DNA from: DATKDF01 sp963752045
GTDB lineage: Bacteria; Acidobacteriota; Vicinamibacteria; Vicinamibacterales; SCN-69-37
DNA: 64,000 bases
Assembly (NCBI GenBank): GCA_963752045.1
Contig: CAVVWN010000010.1
Location: 234,956 to 298,955, forward strand
Reading direction: 5' to 3'
The notes beneath the pieces are model-generated. The model saw only the letters and a list, made by a program, of their open reading frames with translations, was not told the origin of the DNA and made no database searches. Below are positions 30,243-39,515 of this stretch, piece after piece. Position numbers and translations under genes: made by a program. Within the stretch, counting starts at the first letter, position 1; each line of letters opens with the position of its first letter.

Positions 30243-31829
30243 TCACTCGATCCTGAAGTTGCGCATCATGCCCATGTCCTCGTGCTCGAGGATGTGGCAG
30301 TGATAGAGGAACAGGCCTTTGTGATCGCTGAACGTCACCTGGGTGCGGACGGTCTCGCCCGGCAGCACCAGCACCGTGTCCGTCCACCCGCCGTCGATGA
30401 TGGCCGGGCGCAGCTCGCTCGTTGGCGAGCCCCCCGACCGGCTGAGCACGCGGAACTGACGACCGTGCAGGTGAATCGGATGCGCCATCTGCATGCCCAT
30501 CGGGTTGGTCGTGTTCGCGAACTCCCACACGTGGGTGGAGCCGGCCTTGACGCGCTCGACGTCGGCCACGTCATTCATGTCGAAGACGCGGCCGTCGAGG
30601 AACCACTGCATCTGCATGAAGCTGAGCGGCACGCGCCGCACGGGCGCGCCCGGCACGATGGTCCATGAGGGCTCGTAGGTCGACAGCCGATCGGGAAGAC
30701 GGACCGCGCGCGTGTTTCGGCCGCGGGCCTGGAGCGTCATCACCTGCATCTGCGATCCCTGCGGCTGCGCCGACATCTGGCCCATCATCATCCCGACATG
30801 ACCGGCCTCGGATTCGGGGAAGGCGAGGCTCAGGAGGCGCAGGCGGCCGCCGTCTGAGAGGTCCGACAGGTCCACGAGCACGTCGGCGCGCTGGGCCGGC
30901 GCGAGCGTGATCGCCGTGCGCGTGAGGGCGCGTTCGACCAGGCCGCCGTCGCTCCCGACGACCGTCATCGGACGGCTGTCGTGCCACGCGAGCTTGTACA
31001 CGCGCGCATTCGATCCGTTGAGCAGGCGCAGGCGCACCCAGCCGGCTTCGACCTCGGCGGTGTACCCGGGCTGACCGTTGACCAGCACGTGATCGCCGAG
31101 CACGCCGTTTTCGAGCTCCATCATGGCCATCATGGCCATGCCCTGCCCGCGGCCCATGCCCATGGCCCGCCCGCGCCCGCCTCCGCCCATCTGGCCCATG
31201 GGGCCCGTCTCGGGATAGAGAAACTGATTCTGATCGTCGAATCGCCAATCCTGCAGCACGCAGACCAGCTCCGACTGCGCCGCCGGCAGCCCGAGCGCGC
31301 CCTCCTCGTCGTCTTCCACGATGAACAGGCCCGCGAGACCCATGTAGACCTGCGGGCCGGTTCGCATGTGGGGATGCGGGTGGTACCAGTACGTGCCGGC
31401 GCGGTTGGTGACCGTGAAGTCGTACCGGTACTCGCGATCGGGTCCGATGACCAGGCGTGGATGTCCGTCGGCTTCCTGCGGCACGTCGAGGCCGTGCCAG
31501 TGGACGATGGACTCCTCGGCGAGCCTGTTCTCGAAACGCACACGAACCCGCTGGCCGCGGCGCACGCGAATGGTCGGGCCGAGGTACGAGTTCGGGACCG
31601 GCTGCAGCGCGCCCTCCGGCCCGCGCACCACGCGTCCGGTGAACCGCCACACGCGCGTGGCGCTGCCGCGGAGGATTGGCATTTCGTCGGGCGCCGCCGT
31701 GAGCACGAACTCGAGATCGGGGCTGCCCGATTGCAGCGTGTCAGCCCAGGCATCGGGCAGGTTCAGGCGGCCGGCAGCCGGTGCGAGTGTCGAGAGACCG
31801 ATGAGACGGAGCGCGTCGCGACGATGCAT
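30243..31829 (-). CDS. Multicopper oxidase (CueO/CotA-like)
   Basis: 528 residues from ATG 31829; the open frame continues upstream but without homology. The N-terminus MHRRDALRLIGLSTLA is Tat-like. All four copper motifs are present: HWHGLDVPQ, WYHPHPHMRTG, HPIHLHGRQF and HCHILEHEDMGMM, with the type 1 Cys in the last and an axial Met. A Met/Gly-rich loop (MGMGRGQGMAMMAMM) resembles the copper-binding insert of CueO. It likely oxidises Cu(I) or phenolics in the periplasm. Confidence 0.94.
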   Translation of the reverse strand: MHRRDALRLIGLSTLAPAAGRLNLPDAWADTLQSGSPDLEFVLTAAPDEMPILRGSATRVWRFTGRVVRGPEGALQPVPNSYLGPTIRVRRGQRVRVRFENRLAEESIVHWHGLDVPQEADGHPRLVIGPDREYRYDFTVTNRAGTYWYHPHPHMRTGPQVYMGLAGLFIVEDDEEGALGLPAAQSELVCVLQDWRFDDQNQFLYPETGPMGQMGGGGRGRAMGMGRGQGMAMMAMMELENGVLGDHVLVNGQPGYTAEVEAGWVRLRLLNGSNARVYKLAWHDSRPMTVVGSDGGLVERALTRTAITLAPAQRADVLVDLSDLSDGGRLRLLSLAFPESEAGHVGMMMGQMSAQPQGSQMQVMTLQARGRNTRAVRLPDRLSTYEPSWTIVPGAPVRRVPLSFMQMQWFLDGRVFDMNDVADVERVKAGSTHVWEFANTTNPMGMQMAHPIHLHGRQFRVLSRSGGSPTSELRPAIIDGGWTDTVLVLPGETVRTQVTFSDHKGLFLYHCHILEHEDMGMMRNFRIE

Positions 31830-31845
31830 CACATAAGCATAGTGC

Positions 31846-31883
31846 GACTGGGTGCGTCGGGGTGCGACGGGGTGCGTCAGGTG
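31846..31883. repeat. GGGTGCGTC-type short tandem repeat
   Basis: Three imperfect copies of GGGTGCG(T/A)C(G/A)G lie between the oxidase start and the end of the serine hydrolase gene. It is the same family as the arrays at 13771 and 29981. Confidence 0.7.
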
Positions 31884-33328
31884 CTTCCGTCTTTGCGGGC
31901 GATGCGGCCGTTGATGCGGATCCAGCCGACACGGCCTTCCGGCGTTCGGATGAATTCGTACGGCGTGCCGACGTAGCCGCCGGCGGTGGCGTAGGCCACG
32001 TCGGGGCCGTAGAAGACCAGGCTCGTGCCGGTTCGGCCGGCGCCCGAGGTGACGACGAGATGGTCGCCGTCGAGGCCGACCTCCGAGCTGCCGAGCGGCG
32101 GGCGGTTGTAGGTGCCCAGGTACTCGCTGAGCGCCGGCTGCCTGTCGAGCGGCGTCGAGTGAAACGTCATCGCCTCGTTCACGCCGCGATGGCCGATGGC
32201 CTGGTTCGGCGTCAGGGAAACGTCCGCGTAGCCTGAGAGGATCGCGTGCTCGACATCCTGGACGAGCCGCCATCCATTGACGTGGTTGGTCAGGATTGCG
32301 AAGGCGAGCCCGCGCGCCGGCACGAGCTGCAGCAGCAGGCAGTGCGAGTTGAGCGTGCCGCCGTGGGCGGCCGTCAGCACGCCGCCAACCGGACGGAGAT
32401 GCCAGCCGAGGCCCATGTGGTCGCCGGTACTGTTCTTCGCAGCCTGCGGCGTCTGCATGTCGGTCAGGCTGGCCCGCGAAAGGAACGGCTGACCGTCCGG
32501 GCCGGCTCCGGTCCCGAGATGAAAGGCCGCGTACCGCATGAGGTCGTCGATTGACGTCATCACGCCGCCGGCCGTGGCGCTCGACGTGGTCTGGTACGGG
32601 CGAACCACCTCGGTGCGGCCGTTTCGCTCGCGATGGCCAAGCGACAGGCGACGGGTCATCGCGTCGGTGATCCGCGTGGACGTGCGCGCGAGTCCCAGCG
32701 GCTCGAAGACCAGCGTGCGAAGCGCGTCGTGGATGTTCTCTCCGGAGACCACCTCGATGACGCGCCCGGCCAGCGTGAAGCCCGCGTTGTTGTAGCTCCA
32801 GACCGTGCCGGGCGCCGAGAGCTGCGGCAGCGTCGGCATGGTGTTGGCCGCGAAGTCGGCGAGCGCCTCGGCGCCGAGGTCGCGCGTGGACAACTGGCCC
32901 TCCCATCCGGGCGTGTGGGTCACCAGATGCCAGAGCGACACGTCGCGGCTGGCCGCCTCGTCGCGCACGCGGAACTCGGGCAGATACGTGCGTACCGGGG
33001 CCCGCAGGTCCACGCGGCCCGCTTCGCGGAGCCTCATGAGTGCCGTCGTCGCGAAGGTCTTCGAGATGGAGGCGATGGTGAGAACCGTCTCGGTCGTCAT
33101 CGGCTGCGGGTCGTCCACGCGCGTGACGCCGAAGCCGCGCGTGCGAGTCTGGCCGTCGTGGAGGATGCCGAGGGCCACGCCAGGGACGCCGTGCTCGGAC
33201 ATCTTTGCCGTGACGAGCGCGGCGATGTCTTCGAAGCGGTCACCGCGCTGGCCGGCCTGGCCTCGAAGGGCCGAGGGCGCGACCGCCGCGGCGAGCGTGG
33301 TCATCTGCAGGAACTGTCGCCGCCTCAT
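31877..33328 (-). CDS. Tat-exported serine hydrolase of the beta-lactamase / class C family
   Basis: 483 residues. A twin-arginine leader (RRRQFLQMTTLAAAVAPSALRG) precedes a beta-lactamase-fold domain with the SxxK motif IASISKTF, YxN as WSYNNAGF, and the H/KTG-equivalent AAHGGTLNSH. A C-terminal lipocalin-like extension follows (EYLGTYNRPPLGSSEV and later strands), as in many esterase or D-aminopeptidase members. Likely a peptidase or esterase acting outside the cytoplasm rather than an antibiotic resistance enzyme. Confidence 0.9.
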   Translation of the reverse strand: MRRRQFLQMTTLAAAVAPSALRGQAGQRGDRFEDIAALVTAKMSEHGVPGVALGILHDGQTRTRGFGVTRVDDPQPMTTETVLTIASISKTFATTALMRLREAGRVDLRAPVRTYLPEFRVRDEAASRDVSLWHLVTHTPGWEGQLSTRDLGAEALADFAANTMPTLPQLSAPGTVWSYNNAGFTLAGRVIEVVSGENIHDALRTLVFEPLGLARTSTRITDAMTRRLSLGHRERNGRTEVVRPYQTTSSATAGGVMTSIDDLMRYAAFHLGTGAGPDGQPFLSRASLTDMQTPQAAKNSTGDHMGLGWHLRPVGGVLTAAHGGTLNSHCLLLQLVPARGLAFAILTNHVNGWRLVQDVEHAILSGYADVSLTPNQAIGHRGVNEAMTFHSTPLDRQPALSEYLGTYNRPPLGSSEVGLDGDHLVVTSGAGRTGTSLVFYGPDVAYATAGGYVGTPYEFIRTPEGRVGWIRINGRIARKDGST

Positions 33329-33365
33329 GCCGGGAGTCTACCGCAGCCGCCCCGCGCGCACACGC

Positions 33366-33392
33366 AGGGCGGACTGCAGGTCAGTCCGCCCT
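33366..33392. terminator. Hairpin after the PAP2 gene, GGGCGGACTG family
   Basis: An 11-base perfect stem (AGGGCGGACTG / CAGTCCGCCCT) with a five-base loop overlaps the stop codon of the PAP2 gene on the minus strand. It is the second copy of the hairpin at 21853-21879. Confidence 0.5.
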
Positions 33393-34212
33393 ACGCCCGC
33401 ACCAGGAGCCACGCTCCCATCGCCACCATCACGCCGGTGACGGCGTCGACGACGTAGTGGTTGCGGCCGAGGACCGAGCCGATGATGATGAGCGCGGACC
33501 AGACGAAAAAGACGGGGCCGGCGGCGGGGACCTGTTCCCAGACGGCGAGCGCGACGGCGAACGAGCCGGCGGCGTGTCCGCTCGGCAGCGTGTTCACGTA
33601 GATACTGACTCGTCCCATGACCGAGGCCGTGAGCCGCCGGAACCGGATGTTGCGCGCGTTGACCGCCTCCATCGACGTGATCGCAAATGGCGGTCGTGTC
33701 TGAATCCACGGCAGCATGCCGTAGCACCCGATTTCGGCTGCCATGACGACGGTCCAGAATTGATCCGAGTCACGCGGCGAGGCGAAGATCCAGATGACGC
33801 CCAGGCCGATCGGCAGCATCGGCGAAACCGTCATGTAGGCGAATTCGACGAGCTCGAGAAACGCCCGCGGCGTGCGGTCGTAGGCGCGGCGGCCGCCCAG
33901 CCGCTCGCCGATCCACTCGTCGGAGCGCACGAGCCAGCGCTCGACCCCGAGCATCGGCTCGACGAACAGCAGTCCCGAGAGCCAGTAGCCGATGAGCACC
34001 TGCAGTCCGGGCAGCCACTCGCGGGCCACTTCGACACCGCGCGACGGAATCGCCGCCAGTCCGATGATGAAGAGCGCGTCGGCGGCCGAGGCCGCCGTCA
34101 GGACCAGCCGCTGCCGGCGCGGGCGCCGCCACACCCACGCCACGACGGTGACGTAGGCCAGGTATCCGAGCGCAAGCCATTCGACATGCAGAAGTGCCGG
34201 CACAAGGCTCAT
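33391..34212 (-). CDS. PAP2-family membrane phosphatase-like protein
   Basis: 273 residues with about six hydrophobic helices. The acid-phosphatase signature is partly recognisable: YVNTLPSGHAAGSFAVAL (motif 2, catalytic His) and LGRNHYVVDAVTGVMVA (motif 3, Arg and His). Motif 1 (KxxxxxxRP) is represented by a weak QTRPPF. It may dephosphorylate lipid phosphates such as undecaprenyl pyrophosphate. The gene lies between the serine hydrolase and VWA genes on the same strand. Confidence 0.8.
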   Translation of the reverse strand: MSLVPALLHVEWLALGYLAYVTVVAWVWRRPRRQRLVLTAASAADALFIIGLAAIPSRGVEVAREWLPGLQVLIGYWLSGLLFVEPMLGVERWLVRSDEWIGERLGGRRAYDRTPRAFLELVEFAYMTVSPMLPIGLGVIWIFASPRDSDQFWTVVMAAEIGCYGMLPWIQTRPPFAITSMEAVNARNIRFRRLTASVMGRVSIYVNTLPSGHAAGSFAVALAVWEQVPAAGPVFFVWSALIIIGSVLGRNHYVVDAVTGVMVAMGAWLLVRA

Positions 34213-34236
34213 CGTACCAGCACGCGACGAGGCGGG

Positions 34237-35184
34237 TTACTTCGGCGCCAGGTAGCTCTTGCGCGCGCGCGGCTTCAGGCCCTTCTCGGAGAGACGCACG
34301 TCGATGTCGTGCACCTTGCCGTCGCGCGCCGGCGGCAGGAAACCGATGAGGTACTGGCTGTGAAGCTCATTGGCCACGCGCGCGAACGCGTCGCCCAGGT
34401 CTTCCCGGGGCATCAGCTCGAAGTAGCCGCCGCCGGTGTCGACGGCCACGCGCCCGAGCCCCGGGTCGGGCATGTCGGCGATGAGCGCCGCCTGCAGGCC
34501 CGCCGCGCCGATGCCGGGTTGCGGCCGGTAGCTGCTGCGGCTGCGGAGGCCGACGGCGTAGACCATCACGTTCTCGTTGCGGGCGCGGTCGGCCACGTCC
34601 GACTGGCTCACGAAGTCCATGCGGAAGTCGGCGCGACCGGTGTCCTTGCCGTCGCTCAGCACGAGCACCACGCGGCGCCGGTCGCTCTCCATGTCGAACG
34701 CGTCCATGGCCTGGTCGATGCCGCGCCAGAGCGGCGTGGGCGCACCCTCGGTAATCGACGTCGGCAGGGCCGCCACGAGCGCGTAGCCGTCGCTCGTGAA
34801 CTCGGGACTGATCGCGATCTCGTGGCCGAACGTGCCCACCTTCGCGACGTCGTTCTCGCGGAGCTGTTCGAACAGGTGAGCGCTCGCCAGGCGCAACAGG
34901 TTCAGGTTGCCTTCCATGCTCCCCGAGACGTCGAGCATCAGGATGAGCTGAATGGGCTGGGGCGTGTTGTCGAAGAGCGCGATGGGCTGCGTCTTGCCCT
35001 TGTCGCGCACCTCGAACTTGTCCTGGGTGAGCGTGGTCACCAGCCGGTCGTCCCGGTCGGTCACGGTGACGAACACGCGAACGAGGTCGCTCGCGCCCCG
35101 GAACACGGTCTGCTGGCCAGTAGCGGCGCCGACGACGGCCGCGGTGGTGGCAAGAACGGCCAGGGTCAGAAGTAGACGTTTCAT
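34237..35184 (-). CDS. Exported von Willebrand factor A domain protein
   Basis: 315 residues from ATG 35184. The frame continues upstream across the divergent gene, but the signal peptide MKRLLLTLAVLATTAAVVGA fixes the start. The family frame VTDRDDRLVTTLTQDKFEV (a VWFA-related Acidobacteria domain) leads into the VWA domain with the metal-ion site DVSGSMEG, Thr in FGHEI, and VVLVLSDGKDTG. The C-terminal ELHSQYLIGFLPPARDGKVH is typical of the acidobacterial VWFA-like family. Role unknown, probably envelope protein binding. Confidence 0.88.
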   Translation of the reverse strand: MKRLLLTLAVLATTAAVVGAATGQQTVFRGASDLVRVFVTVTDRDDRLVTTLTQDKFEVRDKGKTQPIALFDNTPQPIQLILMLDVSGSMEGNLNLLRLASAHLFEQLRENDVAKVGTFGHEIAISPEFTSDGYALVAALPTSITEGAPTPLWRGIDQAMDAFDMESDRRRVVLVLSDGKDTGRADFRMDFVSQSDVADRARNENVMVYAVGLRSRSSYRPQPGIGAAGLQAALIADMPDPGLGRVAVDTGGGYFELMPREDLGDAFARVANELHSQYLIGFLPPARDGKVHDIDVRLSEKGLKPRARKSYLAPK

Positions 35185-35259
35185 GCGCACGGGTCTCCGT
35201 GGCAGGGCGACGGCATAGGTACAGGTTATAGCAGCGTGGGCTTCTTGTAGACTGCTGGC

Positions 35260-35805
35260 GTGAATTCGCAGCCCGAGAGGCCCGCCTGGGCGGCCGCCGT
35301 GTGCCGAGGCCTCTACGCGGCCGGCAGCCGGCACGTCGTCTACGTGCCCGACAACCCGCTCTCGCACGTCCTGCGCGCGCTCGCCGAGGTCTATCCCGAT
35401 GTCCGCCAGACGATCGCGACGCGCGAGGAAGAGGCGTTCGGGATCGCGGCCGGCCTCTACATGGGTGGCGCGAGGCCGACCGTGATGCTGCAGTCGAGCG
35501 GCCTCGGCAATTCGCTGAACGCCATCACCTCGCTGCTCGTGCCGTATCGGCTTCCCGCGCTCGTGCTCATCAGCATGCGCGGCGAAGACGGCGAATGGAA
35601 CGCGGCGCAGGTGCCGATGGGGCAGGCGGTCCGCCCCATCTGCGCCGCCATTGGCATGCCGGTCGTGACCGCTGAAACAGCCGAGACGACGGCCGCCACC
35701 GTCGAGCGGGCGGGCCGGAGCGCGTTCGACCTCCGCGAGGCGCGCGCGTGCCTGCTTCCGAGAACCCTGACCGTGCCGGCCGCGGCGCCTGCGGGGCCGC
35801 GGTGA
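35260..35805 (+). CDS. ThDP-dependent decarboxylase, alpha (pyrimidine-domain) subunit
   Basis: 181 residues from GTG 35260. Homologous to the N-terminal domain of sulfopyruvate or phosphonopyruvate decarboxylases encoded as separate alpha subunits (ComD type): VVYVPDNPLSHVLRAL, the catalytic Glu region IATREEEAFGIAAGLYMGG, LQSSGLGNSLNAITSLL and ISMRGEDGEWNAAQVPMG. The beta subunit starts within its stop codon, so the pair makes a heteromeric enzyme that decarboxylates a 3-substituted pyruvate. Whether the substrate is sulfopyruvate, phosphonopyruvate or another 2-oxoacid cannot be told. Confidence 0.87.
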   Translation: MNSQPERPAWAAAVCRGLYAAGSRHVVYVPDNPLSHVLRALAEVYPDVRQTIATREEEAFGIAAGLYMGGARPTVMLQSSGLGNSLNAITSLLVPYRLPALVLISMRGEDGEWNAAQVPMGQAVRPICAAIGMPVVTAETAETTAATVERAGRSAFDLREARACLLPRTLTVPAAAPAGPR

Positions 35806-36390
35806 CGAGGCTCGACGCCACACGCGTCCTCGTTGGCCGCCGCCGGCTCCGAGCCGATCATCGCGAGCCTCGGCCATCCGGCCTACGACCTGTTCGCTGC
35901 CGGTGACCGCGCCGCCAACTTCTACACCTGGGGCAGCATGGGCCTCGCGTCATCGATTGGCCTCGGCCTGGCGATGGCGCAACCCGGCCGTCGCGTGTTC
36001 GTCGTCGATGGCGATGGCTCGCTCCTGATGAACCTGGGATCGCTTGCCACGATCGGCTGGGAACGGCCGCCCAATCTCGTGCTCGTCGTGTGGGACAACG
36101 AGTCGTATGCGACGACGGGCGGACAGGATACGGCGACACGGCACGGCGCGGATCTTTCCGGAGCGGCTCGCGCGCTGGGCATCGAGAGAGCGGTCACGGT
36201 GCGGGCGCCGTCCGAGTTGGTAGAAGCTGTGACGTCTTCGCTCTCAGAGCCAGGGCCGTGGGTGATCGTCGCCAAGGTGACCGAGTCGGCGCCGATTGCC
36301 AGGCCGCCACTCGATTACGTCGGCATCAAGCAGCGGTTCATGGCCGCACTGGGCTGCGCCGAGGCCGACGCCCCTCGAGGCACGCCGTGA
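35802..36390 (+). CDS. ThDP-dependent decarboxylase, beta (ThDP-binding) subunit, one frame break
   Basis: The true start is GTG 35802, which overlaps the alpha-subunit stop (GTGA) and reads TRLDATRVL. After a +1 base near 35832 the frame continues AAAGSEPIIASLGHPAYDLF. Without that base the subunit is 195 residues. The ThDP motif is VFVVDGDGSLLMNLGSLATI ending in the WDNESYATTGGQ metal site. The similar-looking TTG at 35833 would give a shorter protein and cut off conserved N-terminal residues. Confidence 0.87.
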
Positions 36391-37748
36391 GCCGGGCCGA
36401 GCCGGCCGGCGGCGCTCTGGCCGCGCTTGGCTCGTGGGTGTCGGCCGCGGTGCCACCGGCCGAGGCGCGCCGGCGCGCGGCCGGCGCGCTGCTCGACACG
36501 ATTGGCGTCACGCTTGCCGGCGCGTCGGAGCCGGCGAGCCGCATCGTGCAGGCGTTCGTGTCGGCCGAAGGCGGCGGAGGCTGCACGGTGTTCGGAACTT
36601 CTGGCCGCGCCAGTGCCGCCCTTGCTGCGCTCGCCAATGGCACGGCCGCGCACGCGCTCGACTTCGACGACATGTGCTTCGTCTCGCTCGCCCATCCGAG
36701 CGCGCCGCTCGTGGCGGCCATCATGGCCGCTGGCGAAGCGCGCGGCGCGAGCGGCCGCGCGCTCGTCGACGCGTACGTCGTCGGTTTCGAGATCGAGGCG
36801 CGGCTCGGCCGCCTGATGCAGCCGCGCCACTACGCACGCGGCTGGCATCCCACCTCCACGCTCGGCACGCTGGGGGCTGCCGCCGCCGTCGGCCGGCTTG
36901 CCGGACTCGACGCGGCGCGTGCCGCTCACGCGCTGGCCATCGCCGCCTCGTCGGCCTCGGGCCTCAAGGAAAACTTCGGCACGATGGTCAAGCCGTTGCA
37001 CGCGGGCCTGGCCGCGGAGAACGGCGTGCGCGCGGCGCGTCTCGCCGAGGGCGGCATGACGGCAAGCGCGCTCGCGCTCGACGGCCCGCAGGGCTTCCTG
37101 CGCGCGATGGACAGCGAGCGCGACGGTCTTGTTGCCGTGGTTGCCGACCTCGGCACGAGGTGGGAGATTGTGGACACGGGCATCACCGTGAAGTTGTACC
37201 CGTCGTGCGCCGGCACCCATCCGGCGCTCGACGCGATTCTCGACCTCTGCCGGCGCGAGGGGCTCTCGGCCGACGAGGTGGCACGCATCGAGGTCGGCGT
37301 CGACGCAACCACGCCGACGGTGCTGCTCTACGACCGGCCGTCGACCGGCCTCGAGGCGAAGTTCAGCATGCCGTTCTGCGTGGCGGCGGCCGTGGTCGAC
37401 GGGCGCGTGGGCGTCGACACGTTCGACGCCGCGCGTCTCGGCGACGCGCGCCTCACGTCGTTCATGCCGCGCGTGACGATGAGGGTGGACGACTCGCTCG
37501 ACGCCGGCGCGCCCCCGCTCACCCAGGCGAACGTGCGCATCGTGCTTGGCGACGGCCGCGAGCTCGTCGCGGCCGCGCACGGGGCCCGTGGCTATCCGGA
37601 ACGGCCGGCAAGCGATGCCGAGCTCGACGCGAAGTTCCTCTCGTGCGCGGTTCGCGCGATTCCCGAGCCCGCCGCCGTCGGCGCGCTCGCCCTGCTGCGG
37701 ACCATCGAAGACGTCCCGGACGTCGGCGAGCTGACGCGGCTGCTATGA
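36387..37748 (+). CDS. MmgE/PrpD family protein
   Basis: 453 residues from GTG 36387, which overlaps the previous stop by four bases. The family pattern is clear: DTIGVTLAGASEPASRIV, ALANGTAAHALDFDDMC, GWHPTSTLGTLGAAAAVGRL, VKPLHAGLAAENGVRAARLAEGG, and KLYPSCAGTHPALDAILDL. The family holds 2-methylcitrate dehydratase and cis-aconitate decarboxylase. Coupling to a decarboxylase and to CoA genes suggests a role in breakdown of a C4-C6 carboxylic acid. Confidence 0.88.
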   Translation: MSRAEPAGGALAALGSWVSAAVPPAEARRRAAGALLDTIGVTLAGASEPASRIVQAFVSAEGGGGCTVFGTSGRASAALAALANGTAAHALDFDDMCFVSLAHPSAPLVAAIMAAGEARGASGRALVDAYVVGFEIEARLGRLMQPRHYARGWHPTSTLGTLGAAAAVGRLAGLDAARAAHALAIAASSASGLKENFGTMVKPLHAGLAAENGVRAARLAEGGMTASALALDGPQGFLRAMDSERDGLVAVVADLGTRWEIVDTGITVKLYPSCAGTHPALDAILDLCRREGLSADEVARIEVGVDATTPTVLLYDRPSTGLEAKFSMPFCVAAAVVDGRVGVDTFDAARLGDARLTSFMPRVTMRVDDSLDAGAPPLTQANVRIVLGDGRELVAAAHGARGYPERPASDAELDAKFLSCAVRAIPEPAAVGALALLRTIEDVPDVGELTRLL

Positions 37749-37786
37749 GGGACGGGTCTCGCTTGCGCGAGCAAGACCCGTCCCTC
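37747..37786. repeat. Palindrome of the GGGACGGGTCT family, intergenic copy
   Basis: A 40-base palindrome with 13-base perfect arms starts inside the MmgE/PrpD stop codon and lies between convergent genes. It is the same family as the two copies inside the kinases. It may act as a terminator here. Confidence 0.85.
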
Positions 37787-37815
37787 TCTTGCGCTCCGTC
37801 CACCGCCTCCGGCCG

Positions 37816-38298
37816 TCACCCGCGCCCGGGCACGTGCCCTCGCTTCCAGATCAGGAACGTGCGCGTGAACTCGATGACGGGCGTGCCGTCCTGGTTCACG
37901 CCGGTGGTCTTCACCTTGACGAGCCCCGCTTTGGGTCGCGACTTCGATTCGCGGGTTTCGAGGACTTCGCTCCGCGCGTACACGGTGTCGCCTTCGAAGA
38001 GGGGATTGGGCAGCCGCACTTCGTCCCAGCCCAGGTTGGCCACGGCGTTCATCGTGAGGTCGATGACCGACTGGCCGGTCACGAGCGAGAGCGTGAAGCA
38101 CGAGTTGACGAGCGGCCTGCCGAATTCGGTCTTCGCCGCGTAGGCCGCGTCGAAGTGAATCGGGTTCGTGTTCATGGTGACGCAGCTGAACCAGATGTTG
38201 TCGGCCTGCGTCACCGTGCGCCCGAGCGGGTGTTCGTAGATGTCGCCCACCTCGAAGTCCTCGAACACGCGGCCCGTCCAGCCTGGTTTGATGGCCAT
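37816..38298 (-). CDS. MaoC-family enoyl-CoA hydratase
   Basis: 160 residues. The single hot-dog domain has FEDFEVGDIYEHPLGRTVT, the MaoC active-site region FSCVTMNTNPIHFDAAYA (Asn/His equivalent of the D-x4-H hydratase motif), GRPLVNSCFTLSLV and ESKSRPKAGLVKVKTTGVNQ. Related enzymes hydrate mesaconyl-C4-CoA or itaconyl-CoA. It begins one base after the CoA-transferase stop, so the CoA-transferase, MaoC and acyl-CoA dehydrogenase genes are probably one operon. Confidence 0.88.
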   Translation of the reverse strand: MAIKPGWTGRVFEDFEVGDIYEHPLGRTVTQADNIWFSCVTMNTNPIHFDAAYAAKTEFGRPLVNSCFTLSLVTGQSVIDLTMNAVANLGWDEVRLPNPLFEGDTVYARSEVLETRESKSRPKAGLVKVKTTGVNQDGTPVIEFTRTFLIWKRGHVPGRG

Positions 38299-38299
38299 G

Positions 38300-39487
38300 T
38301 CAGATCGTCCTTTCGCGTCGCATGCGCGCGATCGTGTCGCCCGCAATAACCCAGTTCCTCGAGAATCGCGTCGCTGTGCTGACCGAGCGCGGGCACCGCT
38401 CCCATCACGGCTCGACGCCGTCCGTCGACCGGCGGCCGAAGCGCGCGGAGCGGGCCGGCCGGGGAGTCGACCTCGCGAAAGCGGTCGCCGTTCGGCGTGC
38501 TGCGGGTGCGCGCCGAGGCCGGCAACGGTGCCGAGCCGCGCGTTGGCGATGCCTGACGCGTCGAGCCGCGCGATCACGTCGTCGACCGCGAGCCGGCCGA
38601 ATACGGCGTCGATGATCGCGTCGAGCTCGCCGCGATGGGCGACACGCGGGCGCTGTTCGTGGCAAACCGGTCGTGGCTTCGAGCGACGGCTGGCCGAGCA
38701 CCTCGCGGCAGAATCGTCTCCACTCGCGCGCGTTCTGGATGCCGACGACAACGTCGCCGCCCGATCCCGTGTCGTAGGGTCCATAGGGCGCAATCGAGGC
38801 GTGATGCGCGCCGGTCCGCGGCGGGCGCGCGGCCGCCCGTACGCGGTGCGTAGTACTCGGGCGCGCTCATCCACTCGGAGAGCGCGTCGAAGAGCGACAC
38901 CTCGAGCGACGGCGCCCGTGCCGCTCGTCGCGCGGCCGAGGAGCGCGGCCAGGATGCCCGCAGAACGCGTACATGCCGGCCGCGATGTCGGCCACCGAGA
39001 TCCCGACCTGGCCGGAAGATCCTCGGTGCCCGTGAGCGAGACCAGGCCGACCTCGCTCTGCACGAGCAGGTCGTAGGCCTTCTTGTTCGCGTACGGGCCG
39101 GTCGACCCGTATCCGGTCACGCGGCACGCGACGAGTCGAGGATGGCGCGCGCGGAGCACGGCCGGGGCAAGTCCCAGCCGGTCGGCCGCGCCGGGCCCGA
39201 GGTTCTCCACGAACACGTCGGCGCGCTCGAGCAGGCGGCCGACGACGTCGGCCGCCTCGGGCCGCTTCAGATCCAGCGTCAGCGACTCTTTCGACCGGTT
39301 CAGCCACACGAAGTAGCTCGAGAGGCCGCGCACCGTGGTGTCGTACCCGCGCGCGAAGTCGCCGCCGTCCGGCCGCTCGATCTTGACGACGCGCGCGCCG
39401 AGGTCCGCGAGCTGGCGGCGTCGCAAACGGCGCCGCCACGGCCTGCTCGATGGCCACGACGGTCACGCCTTCGAGGGGACGGGGCAT
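38300..39487 (-). CDS. Class III (CaiB/BaiF) CoA-transferase, heavily frame-disrupted
   Basis: Conserved parts in order: EGVTVVAIEQAVAAPFAT, LGARVVKIERPDGGDFARGY, SYFVWLNRSKESLTLDLKRP, ENLGPGAADRLGL, VACRVTGYGSTGPYANKKAYD, GISVADIAAGMYAF, then WMSAPEYYAP, the ELDAIIDAVFGRL region and the end GDTIARMRRERTI. They lie in three frames with about nine changes, six +1 and three -1. Correcting them gives 394 residues, normal for the family; the catalytic Asp lies near the YDLLVQSE segment. It would move CoA from an acyl-CoA to a carboxylic acid. Most likely a real gene in a poorly resolved stretch; a pseudogene is possible. Confidence 0.8.
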
Positions 39488-39515
39488 TCACACTCCGGAG
39501 CGACCGGGCCGGCCG

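Noticed and set aside
35833..36390. TTG 35833 as the start of the ThDP beta subunit
   Set aside because: GTG 35802 overlaps the alpha-subunit stop and encodes a conserved N-terminus in the other frame, so the real start is upstream and a base is probably extra.
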